From assembly GCF_018853465.1 (NCBI RefSeq), contig NZ_JABBOU010000015.1:1-44386 (forward strand): 44,386 nt of DNA. Direction: 5' to 3'. A program made the translations under genes and the position numbers. Of this stretch, positions 15,821 through 23,897 are shown piece after piece. Position 1 is the first letter of the stretch. The number at the start of each line of letters is the position of its first letter. The notes beneath the pieces were generated by a model, which was given only the letters and a program-made list of their open reading frames with translations, made no database searches and was not told the origin of the DNA. The stretch comes from Acidithiobacillus montserratensis (lineage in GTDB: Bacteria; Pseudomonadota; Gammaproteobacteria; Acidithiobacillales; Acidithiobacillaceae).

Positions 15821-16561
15821 TTATGACAGAACCAGCAATTGATTGGCACTTTGCCGGTCCTGGGATACGGTCTGCATCAATTTGGTCTGCATGTCGAATT
15901 GCCGTGTATCTTCCAGCATCTGGATCATGGCATTGACCGGATTGACGTTACTGCCTTCCAAGGCTCCCGGTTCCAGTACCACATTGCCATCTTCGGGGGC
16001 GGGTTTGCCGTCGCTGTTCTGAAAAAGCCCATCGGGATTTTTCTGCAAGCCTTTTTCCGAAGGATTCACCAGCTTGATCTGGTTGATGGTGACGATGGCA
16101 TTGGGCTGACTGCCAACCGGAACCCCGGAGATCACCCCGTCACTGCCAATCACCAGCGACTGCATGGGGGGCAGGGAAATGGGCGAGCCATTGACCCCCA
16201 GCACCGGATGCCCGGTAGCCGTCATGAGGATGCCCTGGCCATTGAGCTGCAGGTTACCATCCCGGGTATAGGCTTCCTGACCATCGGGACCCTGCACGGT
16301 CAACCAGCCCTGGCCATTCACTGCCACGTCCAGCGGTCGGCCGGTGTGGACAATGGGTCCTGACTGAAAATCCACGCTGGGGGTTTCCGTAGCCGTATAG
16401 GCACGGGTCGGCAACCCCTGTCCATAAACGGGCAAAGCACTGAACTGTGCCTCATCAGCGCGGTATCCCGTGGTATTGGCATTGGCCAGATTATTGGCGG
16501 TGACCGTCTGCTTCTGCAGAATCGCGTTGGCACCGCTCATGGCAATATAAAGGGTATCCAT
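15821..16561 (-). CDS. flgF: Proximal rod protein FlgF (246 aa)
   Basis: Proximal rod protein. Starts MDTLYIAMSGANAILQKQTV with TANNLANANTTGYRADEAQF, contains TGRPLDVAVNGQGWLTVQGP and ends with EGSNVNPVNAMIQMLEDTRQ. Length and motifs fit FlgF, which differs from FlgG by its shorter middle. It lies between flgE and flgG with small gaps. Confidence 0.95.
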   Translation of the reverse strand: MDTLYIAMSGANAILQKQTVTANNLANANTTGYRADEAQFSALPVYGQGLPTRAYTATETPSVDFQSGPIVHTGRPLDVAVNGQGWLTVQGPDGQEAYTRDGNLQLNGQGILMTATGHPVLGVNGSPISLPPMQSLVIGSDGVISGVPVGSQPNAIVTINQIKLVNPSEKGLQKNPDGLFQNSDGKPAPEDGNVVLEPGALEGSNVNPVNAMIQMLEDTRQFDMQTKLMQTVSQDRQSANQLLVLS

Positions 16562-16573
16562 GACTTATCCTCT

Positions 16574-17821
16574 TTACAAACTCAAGAGCGTCTGCACCAC
16601 GGTATTCTGGGTCTTAATGGTCTGGGCATTGGCCTGATAGGCTTGCTGCGCCACAATCAGATTGACGAGATCTTTTGAAATATTCACATTGGACTGCTCC
16701 ACGGCACCCGCCTGCAAAACCCCGAGATTGGAACTGCCCGGCTGACCGGACAGCGGTTGTCCGGAAACATAGGTTTCAGCCCAGTAATTATTGCCCAGAT
16801 TTTGCAGGCCATTATTGTCCGGAAAGCGGGTCAGACTGATTTGCCCCATAAGATGCGATTCACCATTACTGTAACGCCCGAAAATATTGCCGCCGGAATC
16901 AATGGAAAGTCCCGATAACTGACCGGCACTATAGCCATTACTATTATTGGTGATCACCGAATTCGGGGAGTTGTAATTGGTACTGCCACTAAAACTGACA
17001 TTGATGGTGGTAGAGGCTGCGCCGTCTGCCCAGGAAATACCGGATATAGGAGTGGAAGTTGAACTGGTTTCCTGTCCATAGCTGTTAAACTGCAAGGTGC
17101 CTACACTGCCTGAAGTGATCCCGCTGGTGCCATTGGTGCCGGTAACAGAGTAGTCCACATTCCAGGTCTGTCCAGAATTACTCGTACCGGAAGTGCTGGG
17201 TTGCAATTGATAATAAGTAGTCAATAACTGTGGGGTTCCCAGACTATCGTAAACGGTTGTTGTCGTGGAGTAATTATAAGTGCTTGGATCATTGATATTA
17301 ATTGTGCCACTCAGCGGTGTATTGGTGGAATCCAGATTCAGGCCCAGACTCAATCCCGATGTGGCCTGTGGGGCAATGGCATTCTGGTTGATGGTCAATG
17401 GGCCGCTGGCTCCGGTCAACTTGCCATTCTGCGCCTGAATACCGATCAGTTCGCCGCCGTTGGCGTCCACAATGACGCCATTTTTATTGAGCTGAAACTG
17501 GCCATTGCGACCATAAACGGTAGAGCCATTATAATTGAATTGAAAAAAACCATTGCCGTTGATCGCCACATCCAGAGGGTTGCTGGTTGTCTGGATATTG
17601 CCCTGGGTAAATTGTTGGGCAATCGTCTGAACCGTTGTACCAATACCTATCTGTCCGTCTGTAGGCGCGGTATTGGCCATGGCCGAAGCATAAGCATCGG
17701 CAAACTCGGCATTGGAGCTTTTGAAGCCCACGGTATTCGCATTGGAAATGTTATTACCCAAGACCTGCAAATCGGAATTCGCCGCCTGCAAACCACTTAA
17801 CGCCGTATTGAATGCACCCAT
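16574..17821 (-). CDS. flgE: Flagellar hook protein FlgE (415 aa)
   Basis: Main hook subunit. N-terminal motif MGAFNTALSGLQAANSDLQV with LGNNISNANTVGFKSSNAEF; TSNPLDVAINGNGFFQFNYN follows. The C-terminus GAVEQSNVNISKDLVNLIVA, QQAYQANAQTIKTQNTVVQ is typical. The middle is rich in Ser, Thr, Gly and Asn. GGAG lies 9 bases before the ATG. Confidence 0.97.
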   Translation of the reverse strand: MGAFNTALSGLQAANSDLQVLGNNISNANTVGFKSSNAEFADAYASAMANTAPTDGQIGIGTTVQTIAQQFTQGNIQTTSNPLDVAINGNGFFQFNYNGSTVYGRNGQFQLNKNGVIVDANGGELIGIQAQNGKLTGASGPLTINQNAIAPQATSGLSLGLNLDSTNTPLSGTININDPSTYNYSTTTTVYDSLGTPQLLTTYYQLQPSTSGTSNSGQTWNVDYSVTGTNGTSGITSGSVGTLQFNSYGQETSSTSTPISGISWADGAASTTINVSFSGSTNYNSPNSVITNNSNGYSAGQLSGLSIDSGGNIFGRYSNGESHLMGQISLTRFPDNNGLQNLGNNYWAETYVSGQPLSGQPGSSNLGVLQAGAVEQSNVNISKDLVNLIVAQQAYQANAQTIKTQNTVVQTLLSL

Positions 17822-17833
17822 TTTGCAAACTCC

Positions 17834-18529
17834 TTAAATGATATTCTGCACAGAACTAAAGGGTACGGAGCCTTGCTGACCTTGTAATTGCAGAGTGGGA
17901 CCAGCACTTCCGAGGGTGACACCATTGACCACCCCAACCATATAAGGCGTACTTGTTACCGCATCACCATTGGCACCGGCAGCCTGAACGGAAAATTGAT
18001 AGTTGCCCGCTGGCAGAGCACTGCCATTGGCTGCCTCGCCATTCCAGGAAAAGCTCTGCATTCCCGAAGACTGTGGTCCCTGCGGCAAAATCGCCAGCGT
18101 CTGTCCAGCGCTGTTTTGGACCAGGACATTGACAGCGGCGGCATCGCTGCCAAGATCATAAGCACCGGTGGCGCTGCTACCACTCAAAGTGAGCTGGTTT
18201 CCGGAAGTGGTCACCGACTTGCCTATTAACGAAGCTGCCTGCAAACCCTGGTTCTGGTTGATCTGGGCCATCAGCGAACTGAGTGAACCCTGAATGGCCT
18301 GCACGCCGTTGGCCATGCTGAATTGCGCCAACTGTGAGGACAAATCCTGATTACTGAGGGGATTGAGCGGATCCTGATTGGTTAATTGGGTAACCAGCAA
18401 ATTATAAAAAGTGCTCTCGCTGGCGAGACCGCTGGCGCCACTACTGGCTGTCCCCGAACTGCTTGCCGAACTGGTCTGCAAGGACTGATAAAAAGGATTG
18501 ACACTGGATGTCAGAGAATTGACGCTCAT
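17834..18529 (-). CDS. flgD: Hook-capping protein FlgD (231 aa)
   Basis: Scaffold needed for hook polymerisation. The conserved N-terminal segment FYNLLVTQLTNQDPLNPLSN, QDLSSQLAQFSMANGVQAI is the FlgD signature. A Tudor/FnIII-like C-terminal half follows (SFSWNGEAANGSALPAGNY). The first ~35 residues are Ser-rich. Lies 12 bases before flgE and 2 bases after flgC. Confidence 0.96.
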   Translation of the reverse strand: MSVNSLTSSVNPFYQSLQTSSASSSGTASSGASGLASESTFYNLLVTQLTNQDPLNPLSNQDLSSQLAQFSMANGVQAIQGSLSSLMAQINQNQGLQAASLIGKSVTTSGNQLTLSGSSATGAYDLGSDAAAVNVLVQNSAGQTLAILPQGPQSSGMQSFSWNGEAANGSALPAGNYQFSVQAAGANGDAVTSTPYMVGVVNGVTLGSAGPTLQLQGQQGSVPFSSVQNII

Positions 18530-18531
18530 AT

Positions 18532-18948
18532 TCAGGCTCCCAGAGTAAGGGTTTTCTGCAGCAAGGCTTTGGTGGTGTTCATGACATTGACGTTGGCCTG
18601 ATAAGCCCGTGAGGCCGAAATCATGTTCACCATTTCATCCACCGGATTCACGTTGGGCATTTTGACGTAGCCCTCTTTATCGGCCAGAGGGTTGCCAGGC
18701 TGATACACCATTTTGAAGGGCCCCGGCTTGCTGACAACTTCAGCCACACGCACGCCATTGACCCCTGCCGGAGCGCCCGCACCCGCAAAGGGCTGCGCCG
18801 CAAACACCACTTCCCGCGCCCTGTAGGGCTGGCCATCAGAACTGGTGGCCGAATTGGCATTAGCCATGTTGCTGGCCACCACATTCAGTCGGTATCCCTG
18901 GGCGGTCAGGGCGGAACTCGCCACATCCAAAACTGAAAACAATGACAT
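18532..18948 (-). CDS. flgC: Proximal rod protein FlgC (138 aa)
   Basis: Rod protein. Starts [20 protein letters not shown] with [20 protein letters not shown] and YRAREVVF, and ends [35 protein letters not shown]. Length is normal. GGAG lies about 9 bases before the ATG. Confidence 0.96.
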   Translation of the reverse strand: MSLFSVLDVASSALTAQGYRLNVVASNMANANSATSSDGQPYRAREVVFAAQPFAGAGAPAGVNGVRVAEVVSKPGPFKMVYQPGNPLADKEGYVKMPNVNPVDEMVNMISASRAYQANVNVMNTTKALLQKTLTLGA

Positions 18949-18968
18949 ATTATTTACTCCTCCAGCAG

Positions 18969-19382
18969 TTAAGCGGTGGTTCCCGTAATGGCCGAGATCA
19001 GCGTTTTGATTTTTCCTGTCAGAAAAGTGAGGTCTGCCTGATAACGCACGCTATTTTGCAAAAAACTGGACTGCTCACGATTCATATCTACCGAGTTATT
19101 ATCCAGGCCCACTTGACTACCGCGCTGATATTGCACAAAAGCTGCCATACTCGCGTCATTACCAGTAGCGGTAAACTGTCGGTTCTGATTGGTTTTCAGC
19201 GAAAGCCCTCCATGATCTCCCGACTGCACCGCTGCCAGGGTCTGATGAAAAGGAATATCCACGGCGCGATAATTCGGTGTATTGGCATTGGCAATATTGG
19301 CGGCCAGAAGTTGTTGCCGATAGCCTGTCACTTTCAGGGCATCCGCTAAGGGATCCAGTGCTTGATCCAATAAACCTGACAT
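18969..19382 (-). CDS. flgB: Proximal rod protein FlgB (137 aa)
   Basis: First gene of the flagellar run. The conserved start is [20 protein letters not shown], followed by [20 protein letters not shown]; the C-terminus contains [20 protein letters not shown]. The ATG at 19382 is used because GGAGG lies 8 bases upstream and it fits the family length; a longer frame to 19463 would run through the promoter. Transcription would start near 19412 from the sigma54 promoter. Confidence 0.95.
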   Translation of the reverse strand: MSGLLDQALDPLADALKVTGYRQQLLAANIANANTPNYRAVDIPFHQTLAAVQSGDHGGLSLKTNQNRQFTATGNDASMAAFVQYQRGSQVGLDNNSVDMNREQSSFLQNSVRYQADLTFLTGKIKTLISAITGTTA

Positions 19383-19422
19383 CTGCTCGACCTCCACTGC
19401 ATAACCTGTACGACGACTCAAA

Positions 19423-19438
19423 AGCAACAAATATGCCA
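19423..19438 (-). promoter_or_regulatory. sigma54 promoter of the flgB run
   Basis: TGGCATA-TTTG-TTGCT on the minus strand, with the invariant GG and GC exactly 10 bases apart. It matches the RpoN consensus TGGCAC(G/A)-N4-TTGC(A/T) at nearly every position and lies 41 bases before the flgB ATG. Confidence 0.88.
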
Positions 19439-19632
19439 AAAATATAAGCTCGCCCCCTGTCAAGCTTTAGGCTTGTTTGTGAGTGATTGCGCCCTACCCT
19501 CCTTACTTCAGCGGCAGACATGCGCCGCCTGTTGCTGTTGATTCAGGCCCATCGGCAAAAAAATGCCGCTTACACTCGCAACCGGCCGACTTACAAACAT
19601 CGGGGAATGAAGCACCTGCTGACTATGATTTA

Positions 19633-19648
19633 TGGCGCGTTATTTGCT
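19633..19648 (+). promoter_or_regulatory. sigma54 promoter of flgA
   Basis: TGGCGCG-TTAT-TTGCT with GG and GC 10 bases apart, one mismatch to the RpoN consensus. It lies 50 bases before the flgA ATG at 19699, which supports that start over longer frames. Confidence 0.82.
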
Positions 19649-19698
19649 TTACCTCTGCCCAAATGGATGCAGGCATCGCATACGGGGCATTGGCATTA

Positions 19699-20421
19699 AT
19701 GAAATATGGCTCTTGCAGGATAATAAAACTCCGGAATATCCTTCTGATCCTCGCGCTTTGCATGACGAGCATTGCCGCTTGGGCGCAGGATAACGTGGAA
19801 AATCCCGAAACCATCCGCAGCGCAGCCCTGAATTTTATACGTGCCCATTTACCTGCCAGGTCGGCTGGTATGCATATTCATCTGGAGGGCCCTGCTCCGG
19901 GCGTTCATTTTCCGGCCTGTGCCAAACTCGAGGTCAGTTACTTCGGTTATAGCAACCCCTATGGAAACCAGACCGTACAGGTTCTCTGCCAGGCACCCTC
20001 CACCTGGCAGTTATATCTGCCCGTGCAAATCCAGGTGGATCAAGCGGTGGTCATTGCCGCCCGTCCCTTGACCGCTGGTTCCATCATCGAGGCCGGAGAT
20101 CTGGCAGTCGTACGCAGAAATACCAGTGGCCTGAGCAGCAGCACGATTCGCTCACCTCAGGCGGCTATCGGCAAAATTTTGCGTTTCGGCACTCTGGCCG
20201 GACAGCCCATCACCACCAGCATGCTCAACGCCCCCGATGTCGTTCATGCGGGTGAGCAAGTTACCCTTTACGCACAAGGAGATGGGATTCGCATTGCCAC
20301 CATTGCCGACGCCATCGAAAACGGTCGTCCCGGACAAAGCATCATGGTCAGAAATCTGCAGTCCGGTCGGGTAGTACGGGGCACGGTAACCCCCCAGGGT
20401 CATGTCGTGGTAAACTTTTAG
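19699..20421 (+). CDS. flgA: P-ring chaperone FlgA (240 aa)
   Basis: Periplasmic chaperone for FlgI assembly. After a short basic head there is a Sec signal peptide (IIKLRNILLILALCMTSIAA, cleavage near AWA-QD). The C-terminal half carries the SAF/FlgA domain: ARPLTAGSIIEAGDLAVVRR, LRFGTLAGQPITTSML, and the ending GQSIMVRNLQSGRVVRGTV with TPQGHVVVNF. Start 19699 is chosen from the signal peptide and the promoter position; no strong Shine-Dalgarno sequence is seen. Transcribed away from flgB. Confidence 0.92.
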   Translation: MKYGSCRIIKLRNILLILALCMTSIAAWAQDNVENPETIRSAALNFIRAHLPARSAGMHIHLEGPAPGVHFPACAKLEVSYFGYSNPYGNQTVQVLCQAPSTWQLYLPVQIQVDQAVVIAARPLTAGSIIEAGDLAVVRRNTSGLSSSTIRSPQAAIGKILRFGTLAGQPITTSMLNAPDVVHAGEQVTLYAQGDGIRIATIADAIENGRPGQSIMVRNLQSGRVVRGTVTPQGHVVVNF

Positions 20422-20455
20422 GGCGTAGAATGAAAATTAAATCGCTCAAACACCT

Positions 20456-20482
20456 TCAGTTGACGCTTTTTTGTGTCGTTAA
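20456..20482 (+). promoter_or_regulatory. Probable sigma28 promoter of flgM
   Basis: TCAG-N15-GTCGTTAA, with the same spacing as the fliC promoter and 6 of 8 matches to GCCGATAA. It lies 37 bases before flgM. This would let FlgM be made late as well as by read-through from flgA. Confidence 0.6.
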
Positions 20483-20518
20483 TATCAAAGAGAACACAGT
20501 CAGGCAGGAGCTACGTTC

Positions 20519-20857
20519 ATGAATCCCATCAATCCCTACAATGGGTTAATTTCCGGAATATCATCCAAAGATACCCGCAGCAATCCGGAGCAATCCGTGA
20601 ATAATGCCGGAGCGGAAAAAAATGCTACTCAGCCGAGTGCGGGCAAACCGCTTCCTCAGGACCACCTGACCCTGTCGCCCCAAGCCAGACAGTTGATGGC
20701 TGCGCAAAATGAGGGTTCTGCCAGCAGCGAAAGGCTGACGGCCATCCGCTCCAGCATTAGCAATGGAAGCTATCAGATCTCTCCATTAAAAATCGGGCAG
20801 GGACTGACTCAGGATAACCAACAGTTCATGCCTGCCCCTCCCAACCGCTCGGTCTGA
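20519..20857 (+). CDS. flgM: Anti-sigma28 factor FlgM (112 aa)
   Basis: Binds and holds FliA until the hook is complete, then is exported. The C-terminal half has the FlgM pattern: DHLTLSPQARQLMAA, then SERLTAIRSSISNGSYQISP. The N-terminal half is polar and disordered, as usual for an exported substrate. AGGAG lies 8 bases before the ATG. flgN follows after 7 bases. Confidence 0.93.
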   Translation: MNPINPYNGLISGISSKDTRSNPEQSVNNAGAEKNATQPSAGKPLPQDHLTLSPQARQLMAAQNEGSASSERLTAIRSSISNGSYQISPLKIGQGLTQDNQQFMPAPPNRSV

Positions 20858-20864
20858 AAGCAAA

Positions 20865-21254
20865 ATGTCCATGGACGCGCACGAACTTTCTCAAGCTCTT
20901 CAGCTGTTGGAACAACTACATTTACTGCTGGAAAATGAGACTGCCTGCCTGAAAGCAGGGCAAATGCAGGATCTTCAGCACATCGCCTCCCAAAAGATGC
21001 GCTGCTTTGCTCAGGTTGAGCAAATGAAATCTGCCAGCCCGGCCCTCCTCCGCAATACACTCAGGTCTGTCCCGGGGCGTGCATTGCTGGAAGAAATCCT
21101 GCGCAAGAACCAATTAAACGGGCAAATCATTCAGGCCTTGATGCGCTTCAATCAAGGTGCATGGGAAATTTTCTTTGGTAACAGTCAGCCCCTCTATACG
21201 GATCTTGGCACCGCCCGATCAGCTCCGGCAAGCCATCTGATCGGGAGCGCCTGA
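20865..21254 (+). CDS. flgN: FlgN-family export chaperone (129 aa)
   Basis: Predicted chaperone for FlgK and FlgL. All-helical (ELSQALQLLEQLHLLLENET, ACLKAGQMQDLQHIASQK, QLNGQIIQALMRFNQ) with a tail PLYTDLGTA that recalls the Leu-Tyr-x-x-x-Gly ending of FlgN. Its place directly after flgM matches the flgMN pair of many gamma- and betaproteobacteria. Two start codons are possible, 20865 and 20871. Confidence 0.87.
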   Translation: MSMDAHELSQALQLLEQLHLLLENETACLKAGQMQDLQHIASQKMRCFAQVEQMKSASPALLRNTLRSVPGRALLEEILRKNQLNGQIIQALMRFNQGAWEIFFGNSQPLYTDLGTARSAPASHLIGSA

Positions 21255-21257
21255 ATC

Positions 21258-21518
21258 GTGCTGGTACTTACCCGGCGTCGTGGGCAGGCCATTTGCATAG
21301 GCGATAATATTCGCATTGTCGTCACCCGCATTGATGACGGTCAGGTAAGGCTAGGCATAGAAAGCAGCGAAAACCTCACGATTTTACGCGAAGAATTACT
21401 GGAAACCGTCAAGCAAGCCAATCAATCCGCCCAGACCCTGGCGCCAAACGATTTTGAACACTGGTTGAAACAGCAACACCATACGGATGACAGCGGTCAT
21501 CCTGAGGATGAATCCTGA
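21258..21518 (+). CDS. csrA: Carbon storage / translation regulator CsrA (86 aa)
   Basis: RNA-binding translation regulator. Starts (GTG) LVLTRRRGQAICIGDNIRI and contains VRLGIESSENLTILREELLE, the CsrA core with the RNA-contacting start LVLTRR and the Arg of LREEL. After ~60 core residues there is a ~25-residue extension (NDFEHWLKQQHHTDDSGH) not present in short enteric CsrA. It starts 3 bases after flgN and its TGA overlaps the fliW ATG by one base (TGATG), so CsrA and FliW are probably made together. Confidence 0.95.
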   Translation: MLVLTRRRGQAICIGDNIRIVVTRIDDGQVRLGIESSENLTILREELLETVKQANQSAQTLAPNDFEHWLKQQHHTDDSGHPEDES

Positions 21519-22024
21519 TGAGCACATACAATACCCGTTTCGGACCCTTGACCATCGCTGCCAACGATATTTGGCATTGCATTGCCCCCATGCCCGGTTT
21601 CACGGAACTACGTCAGTTCGCCTTGTTACACCTGCCCAGCCAAGGCCCTTTTGTCTGGCTTCAGTCTCTGGATGATCCACTGATTACCTTTCTGTTGATA
21701 GCCCCTGAGCACTTTAATCTGCGCTATTCACAAACTCCGCATTTTGCCAAAACCGAAAAAGCAGGAATTACCATGGTCATGGTCATCCTTCCACAGACGG
21801 ACAATGGCCAACTGCAGAGTAATGCATTGGCGCCGCTTTATTTTCTGCCCGACAAAAAGCAGTTTGGGCAGTGGATTGTCGAACATCAGGAAATAGCCCC
21901 TGAACCTTTACTGACCAGTCCCGAACCCCCTGCAGCATTAGGTGCCCAGATGGTCGTTCCTGTTCAGGATGCGCCGGGCTTCAAGACACAGCCACACCAG
22001 CCCTTACCGACTGGCACGGCGTAG
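21518..22024 (+). CDS. fliW: Flagellar assembly factor FliW (168 aa)
   Basis: Protein antagonist of CsrA; in Bacillus and Campylobacter it binds either flagellin or CsrA and so ties flagellin translation to secretion. Family motifs: MPGFTELRQFALLHL, then FVWLQSLDDPLITFLLIAP, then FNLRYS. Residues ~1-130 are the FliW domain; the last ~35 are Pro-rich (PLLTSPEPPAALG) and not part of the usual domain. The 3' end overlaps ycgR on the other strand by 21 bases. Confidence 0.93.
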   Translation: MSTYNTRFGPLTIAANDIWHCIAPMPGFTELRQFALLHLPSQGPFVWLQSLDDPLITFLLIAPEHFNLRYSQTPHFAKTEKAGITMVMVILPQTDNGQLQSNALAPLYFLPDKKQFGQWIVEHQEIAPEPLLTSPEPPAALGAQMVVPVQDAPGFKTQPHQPLPTGTA

Positions 22025-22747
22025 GCGCTCGCGATCATAACGCAGAGCGCACTGCATGATTTTATCTTCCAGGGCGGTCGGAATATCCATAAAACGCAAG
22101 CCCAGCTCTTGCACACCCCCTTGAAGACGTCTTCCATTTCCCGAATAACAGACTTTGGCGGCGAGCGAATACGGCTGATTCTGGAAACGGAACTGTATCT
22201 GGGCCAGTAGCTCTCCCGAGGCCAGCGGATAGTCATGGGGTGCGGTAATCCGGACCCGCATCCCACCGGCCCCGATATTCACGCATTCCCCTTCCACAGC
22301 ACGAGCGCCAAAACGGCGTAACAACACGGTCGTTTTGTCAGCAGCATCAAGCACCGCACGCAAATTCCCCCGTCTCTGCCACTGAAATACCACTTCTGGC
22401 CGCCGAATCCGGATAGCGGCAAAACGTTGCCAGGTGAGCCGTTCCATGACGACCGTCTGGAAGCCAATGGGTAAGGCATCGACAGTCCAGAGCAGCAAGT
22501 CCTCTCCGGGCTGCAAATGGATATTGGCCGCTTCCGGCATCAAAGCATCCATAATCAGGCCTTCTTCCTGATCACCCTTATCCAGCAAACTGGTGTGGCC
22601 CAGCACCGTATTGCGCTGACCCACCAGCACCTGCATATTTTGCTGCACAACGACGAGGGACTGTAGCAAGCGCTCAACAGCCGTAGGTAACGTCAAACGA
22701 TTGGCGTCTGCAAATAATCGATCCACGAGGATTTCACTTTGAGTCAT
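22004..22747 (-). CDS. ycgR: YcgR-type flagellar brake, PilZ domain (247 aa)
   Basis: Predicted c-di-GMP receptor that slows the motor. The N-terminal YcgR domain covers ~1-125. The C-terminal PilZ domain (~127-240) has the arginine motif RRGNLR and then NIGAGGMRV, where the second motif normally reads D/N-x-S-x-x-G; here Ser is replaced by Gly. The end ELGLRFMDIP is typical. AAGGAAA lies about 6 bases upstream of the ATG. Divergent from motD and convergent with fliW. Confidence 0.9.
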   Translation of the reverse strand: MTQSEILVDRLFADANRLTLPTAVERLLQSLVVVQQNMQVLVGQRNTVLGHTSLLDKGDQEEGLIMDALMPEAANIHLQPGEDLLLWTVDALPIGFQTVVMERLTWQRFAAIRIRRPEVVFQWQRRGNLRAVLDAADKTTVLLRRFGARAVEGECVNIGAGGMRVRITAPHDYPLASGELLAQIQFRFQNQPYSLAAKVCYSGNGRRLQGGVQELGLRFMDIPTALEDKIMQCALRYDRERLRRASR

Positions 22748-22773
22748 ACCCGTTTCCTTAGAGGCACAGCGGT

Positions 22774-22789
22774 TGTCAAACTTTTGACA
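22774..22789. promoter_or_regulatory. Perfect palindrome resembling a FleQ box
   Basis: TGTCAAA-CT-TTTGACA is a perfect 16-bp palindrome. Its inner GTCAA-N4-TTGAC fits the outer bases of the Pseudomonas FleQ box (GTCAATAAATTGAC). It lies 27 bases upstream of ycgR and 170 bases upstream of motD, so it could act on either. Confidence 0.55.
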
Positions 22790-22846
22790 GCCGGAAAATT
22801 TTGATCACACCTGCAAACCCAGCAGGAATCGTGCCGAAGCAACAAC

Positions 22847-22862
22847 TGGCATGAGTCCGGCA
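22847..22862 (+). promoter_or_regulatory. Possible sigma54 promoter of motD
   Basis: TGGCATG-AGTC-CGGCA: a perfect -24 element and GG/GC 10 bases apart, but the -12 element is CGGC rather than TTGC. It lies 96 bases before motD. Confidence 0.4.
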
Positions 22863-22957
22863 CAAATCTCGCTTGGAAAGCACTGATCGCCTGCAAACTG
22901 CAATATCCCGACTACTTAAAGAGATGAACTGCGAACAACTGAAGAGGAGAATCCCCG

Positions 22958-23800
22958 ATGGCACGTAAGAAGAAAGAAGAAGAATGGGAAAATCATGAGC
23001 GCTGGCTGGTTTCCTATGCCGACTTCATCACCCTGCTCTTTGCCTTTTTTGTGGTTATGTACGCTATCTCCTCGGTCAACGAAGGTAAATACAAGGTATT
23101 ATCGCAAACCCTGGTGTCTGCGTTCAGTGGCCAGCCCTGGTCACCGGTACCTATTCGCTCCGACACCAACAGCCTTACCCAAACGCCGGTTGCCCTGCCC
23201 GCATTACCCAAAGTGGCCACTATGGCACCGGTACCCCATGTGCAGCAGGGACAGGTTTCGCCTAGAGCACAAAATCCTCACAGTCCGGCCAATCCGGAAA
23301 TGCAAAAAATTGAAGCGCAGATGCGCACCTTACTGAAACCGTTGATTGAACAGGGGAGTGTGGCAATTCATAGAAGCAATCTGGGCGTTGTCATCGACTT
23401 GAATGCTAAAATTCTTTTTCCATCGGCCGCCGCCCGGCTCAGTGCTAACGCCACCAGCACCCTCGGTAAAATTGCCCAAGTTCTGGCACAGATTCCCTAT
23501 CAGATTCAGGTGAATGGCTTCACCAATGATCTGCCCATTCGTACGGCACAATTCAGCTCCAACTGGGCGCTATCTGCGGCTCGCGCCGTATCGGTTGTCG
23601 AATTATTCATACAGCACGGCGTCAACCCCCATCATCTGGTGGCCGCCGGTTATGGCAAATATCATCCCGTAGCTTCCAATAACACCGCCAAGGGGCTGAT
23701 CATGAACAGGCGCGTCAGTATTGTGGTGGTAGCGCCGCAAAACCCCAGCAAGGCCGGTACTGATCCCATTATGGCCGGGAGTATCAGCCAGCGCGGTTGA
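22958..23800 (+). CDS. motD: Flagellar stator protein MotD (MotB-like, 280 aa)
   Basis: Peptidoglycan-anchored stator subunit. The start MARKKKEEEWENHERWLVSY, ADFITLLFAFFVVMYAISSV is the MotB/MotD signature: a basic cytoplasmic head, one membrane segment (~26-46) and the proton-carrying Asp in YADF. A Pro-rich linker (~65-110) leads to an OmpA-like peptidoglycan-binding domain (~125-265: VNGFTNDLPIRTAQFSSNWA, LSAARAVSVVELFI, MNRRVSIVVV). The head reads like MotD rather than MotB. The expected MotC/MotA partner gene is not in the window. Confidence 0.93.
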   Translation: MARKKKEEEWENHERWLVSYADFITLLFAFFVVMYAISSVNEGKYKVLSQTLVSAFSGQPWSPVPIRSDTNSLTQTPVALPALPKVATMAPVPHVQQGQVSPRAQNPHSPANPEMQKIEAQMRTLLKPLIEQGSVAIHRSNLGVVIDLNAKILFPSAAARLSANATSTLGKIAQVLAQIPYQIQVNGFTNDLPIRTAQFSSNWALSAARAVSVVELFIQHGVNPHHLVAAGYGKYHPVASNNTAKGLIMNRRVSIVVVAPQNPSKAGTDPIMAGSISQRG

Positions 23801-23857
23801 CCCGGAATTGTAAAGATTCTGGAACAGCCCCCCTTTAGTTATGGGGTGAACGTGCCG

Positions 23858-23881
23858 TTAGCAAGCATATGACATTGCTAA
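23858..23881. repeat. Inverted repeat upstream of cheY
   Basis: TTAGCAA-N10-TTGCTAA, perfect 7-bp arms, centred about 30 bases before the cheY sigma54 -24 element. No U-run follows, so it is not a motD terminator. It could be a protein-binding site; role unknown. Confidence 0.45.
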
Positions 23882-23897
23882 AAGCCCCGTCGCATCT

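Larger units (their letters stand above)
19383..19698. other. Divergent control region between flgB and flgA (316 bp)
   Basis: Non-coding. It holds two outward-facing sigma54 promoters (19423-19438 minus, 19633-19648 plus) and between them about 195 bases where an NtrC/FleQ-class activator could bind. An inverted repeat CAAGC-N5-GCTTG lies at 19461-19475. Short open frames here have no family-like sequence or ribosome site, and I regard them as chance. Confidence 0.7.

Noticed and set aside
14571..15842. 423-codon open frame on the plus strand
   Set aside because: Antisense to flgH and flgG, both certain; the translation has no recognisable domain.
23820..23850. Terminator after motD
   Set aside because: A CCCC/GGGG stem can be drawn but it is weak and has no U-run.
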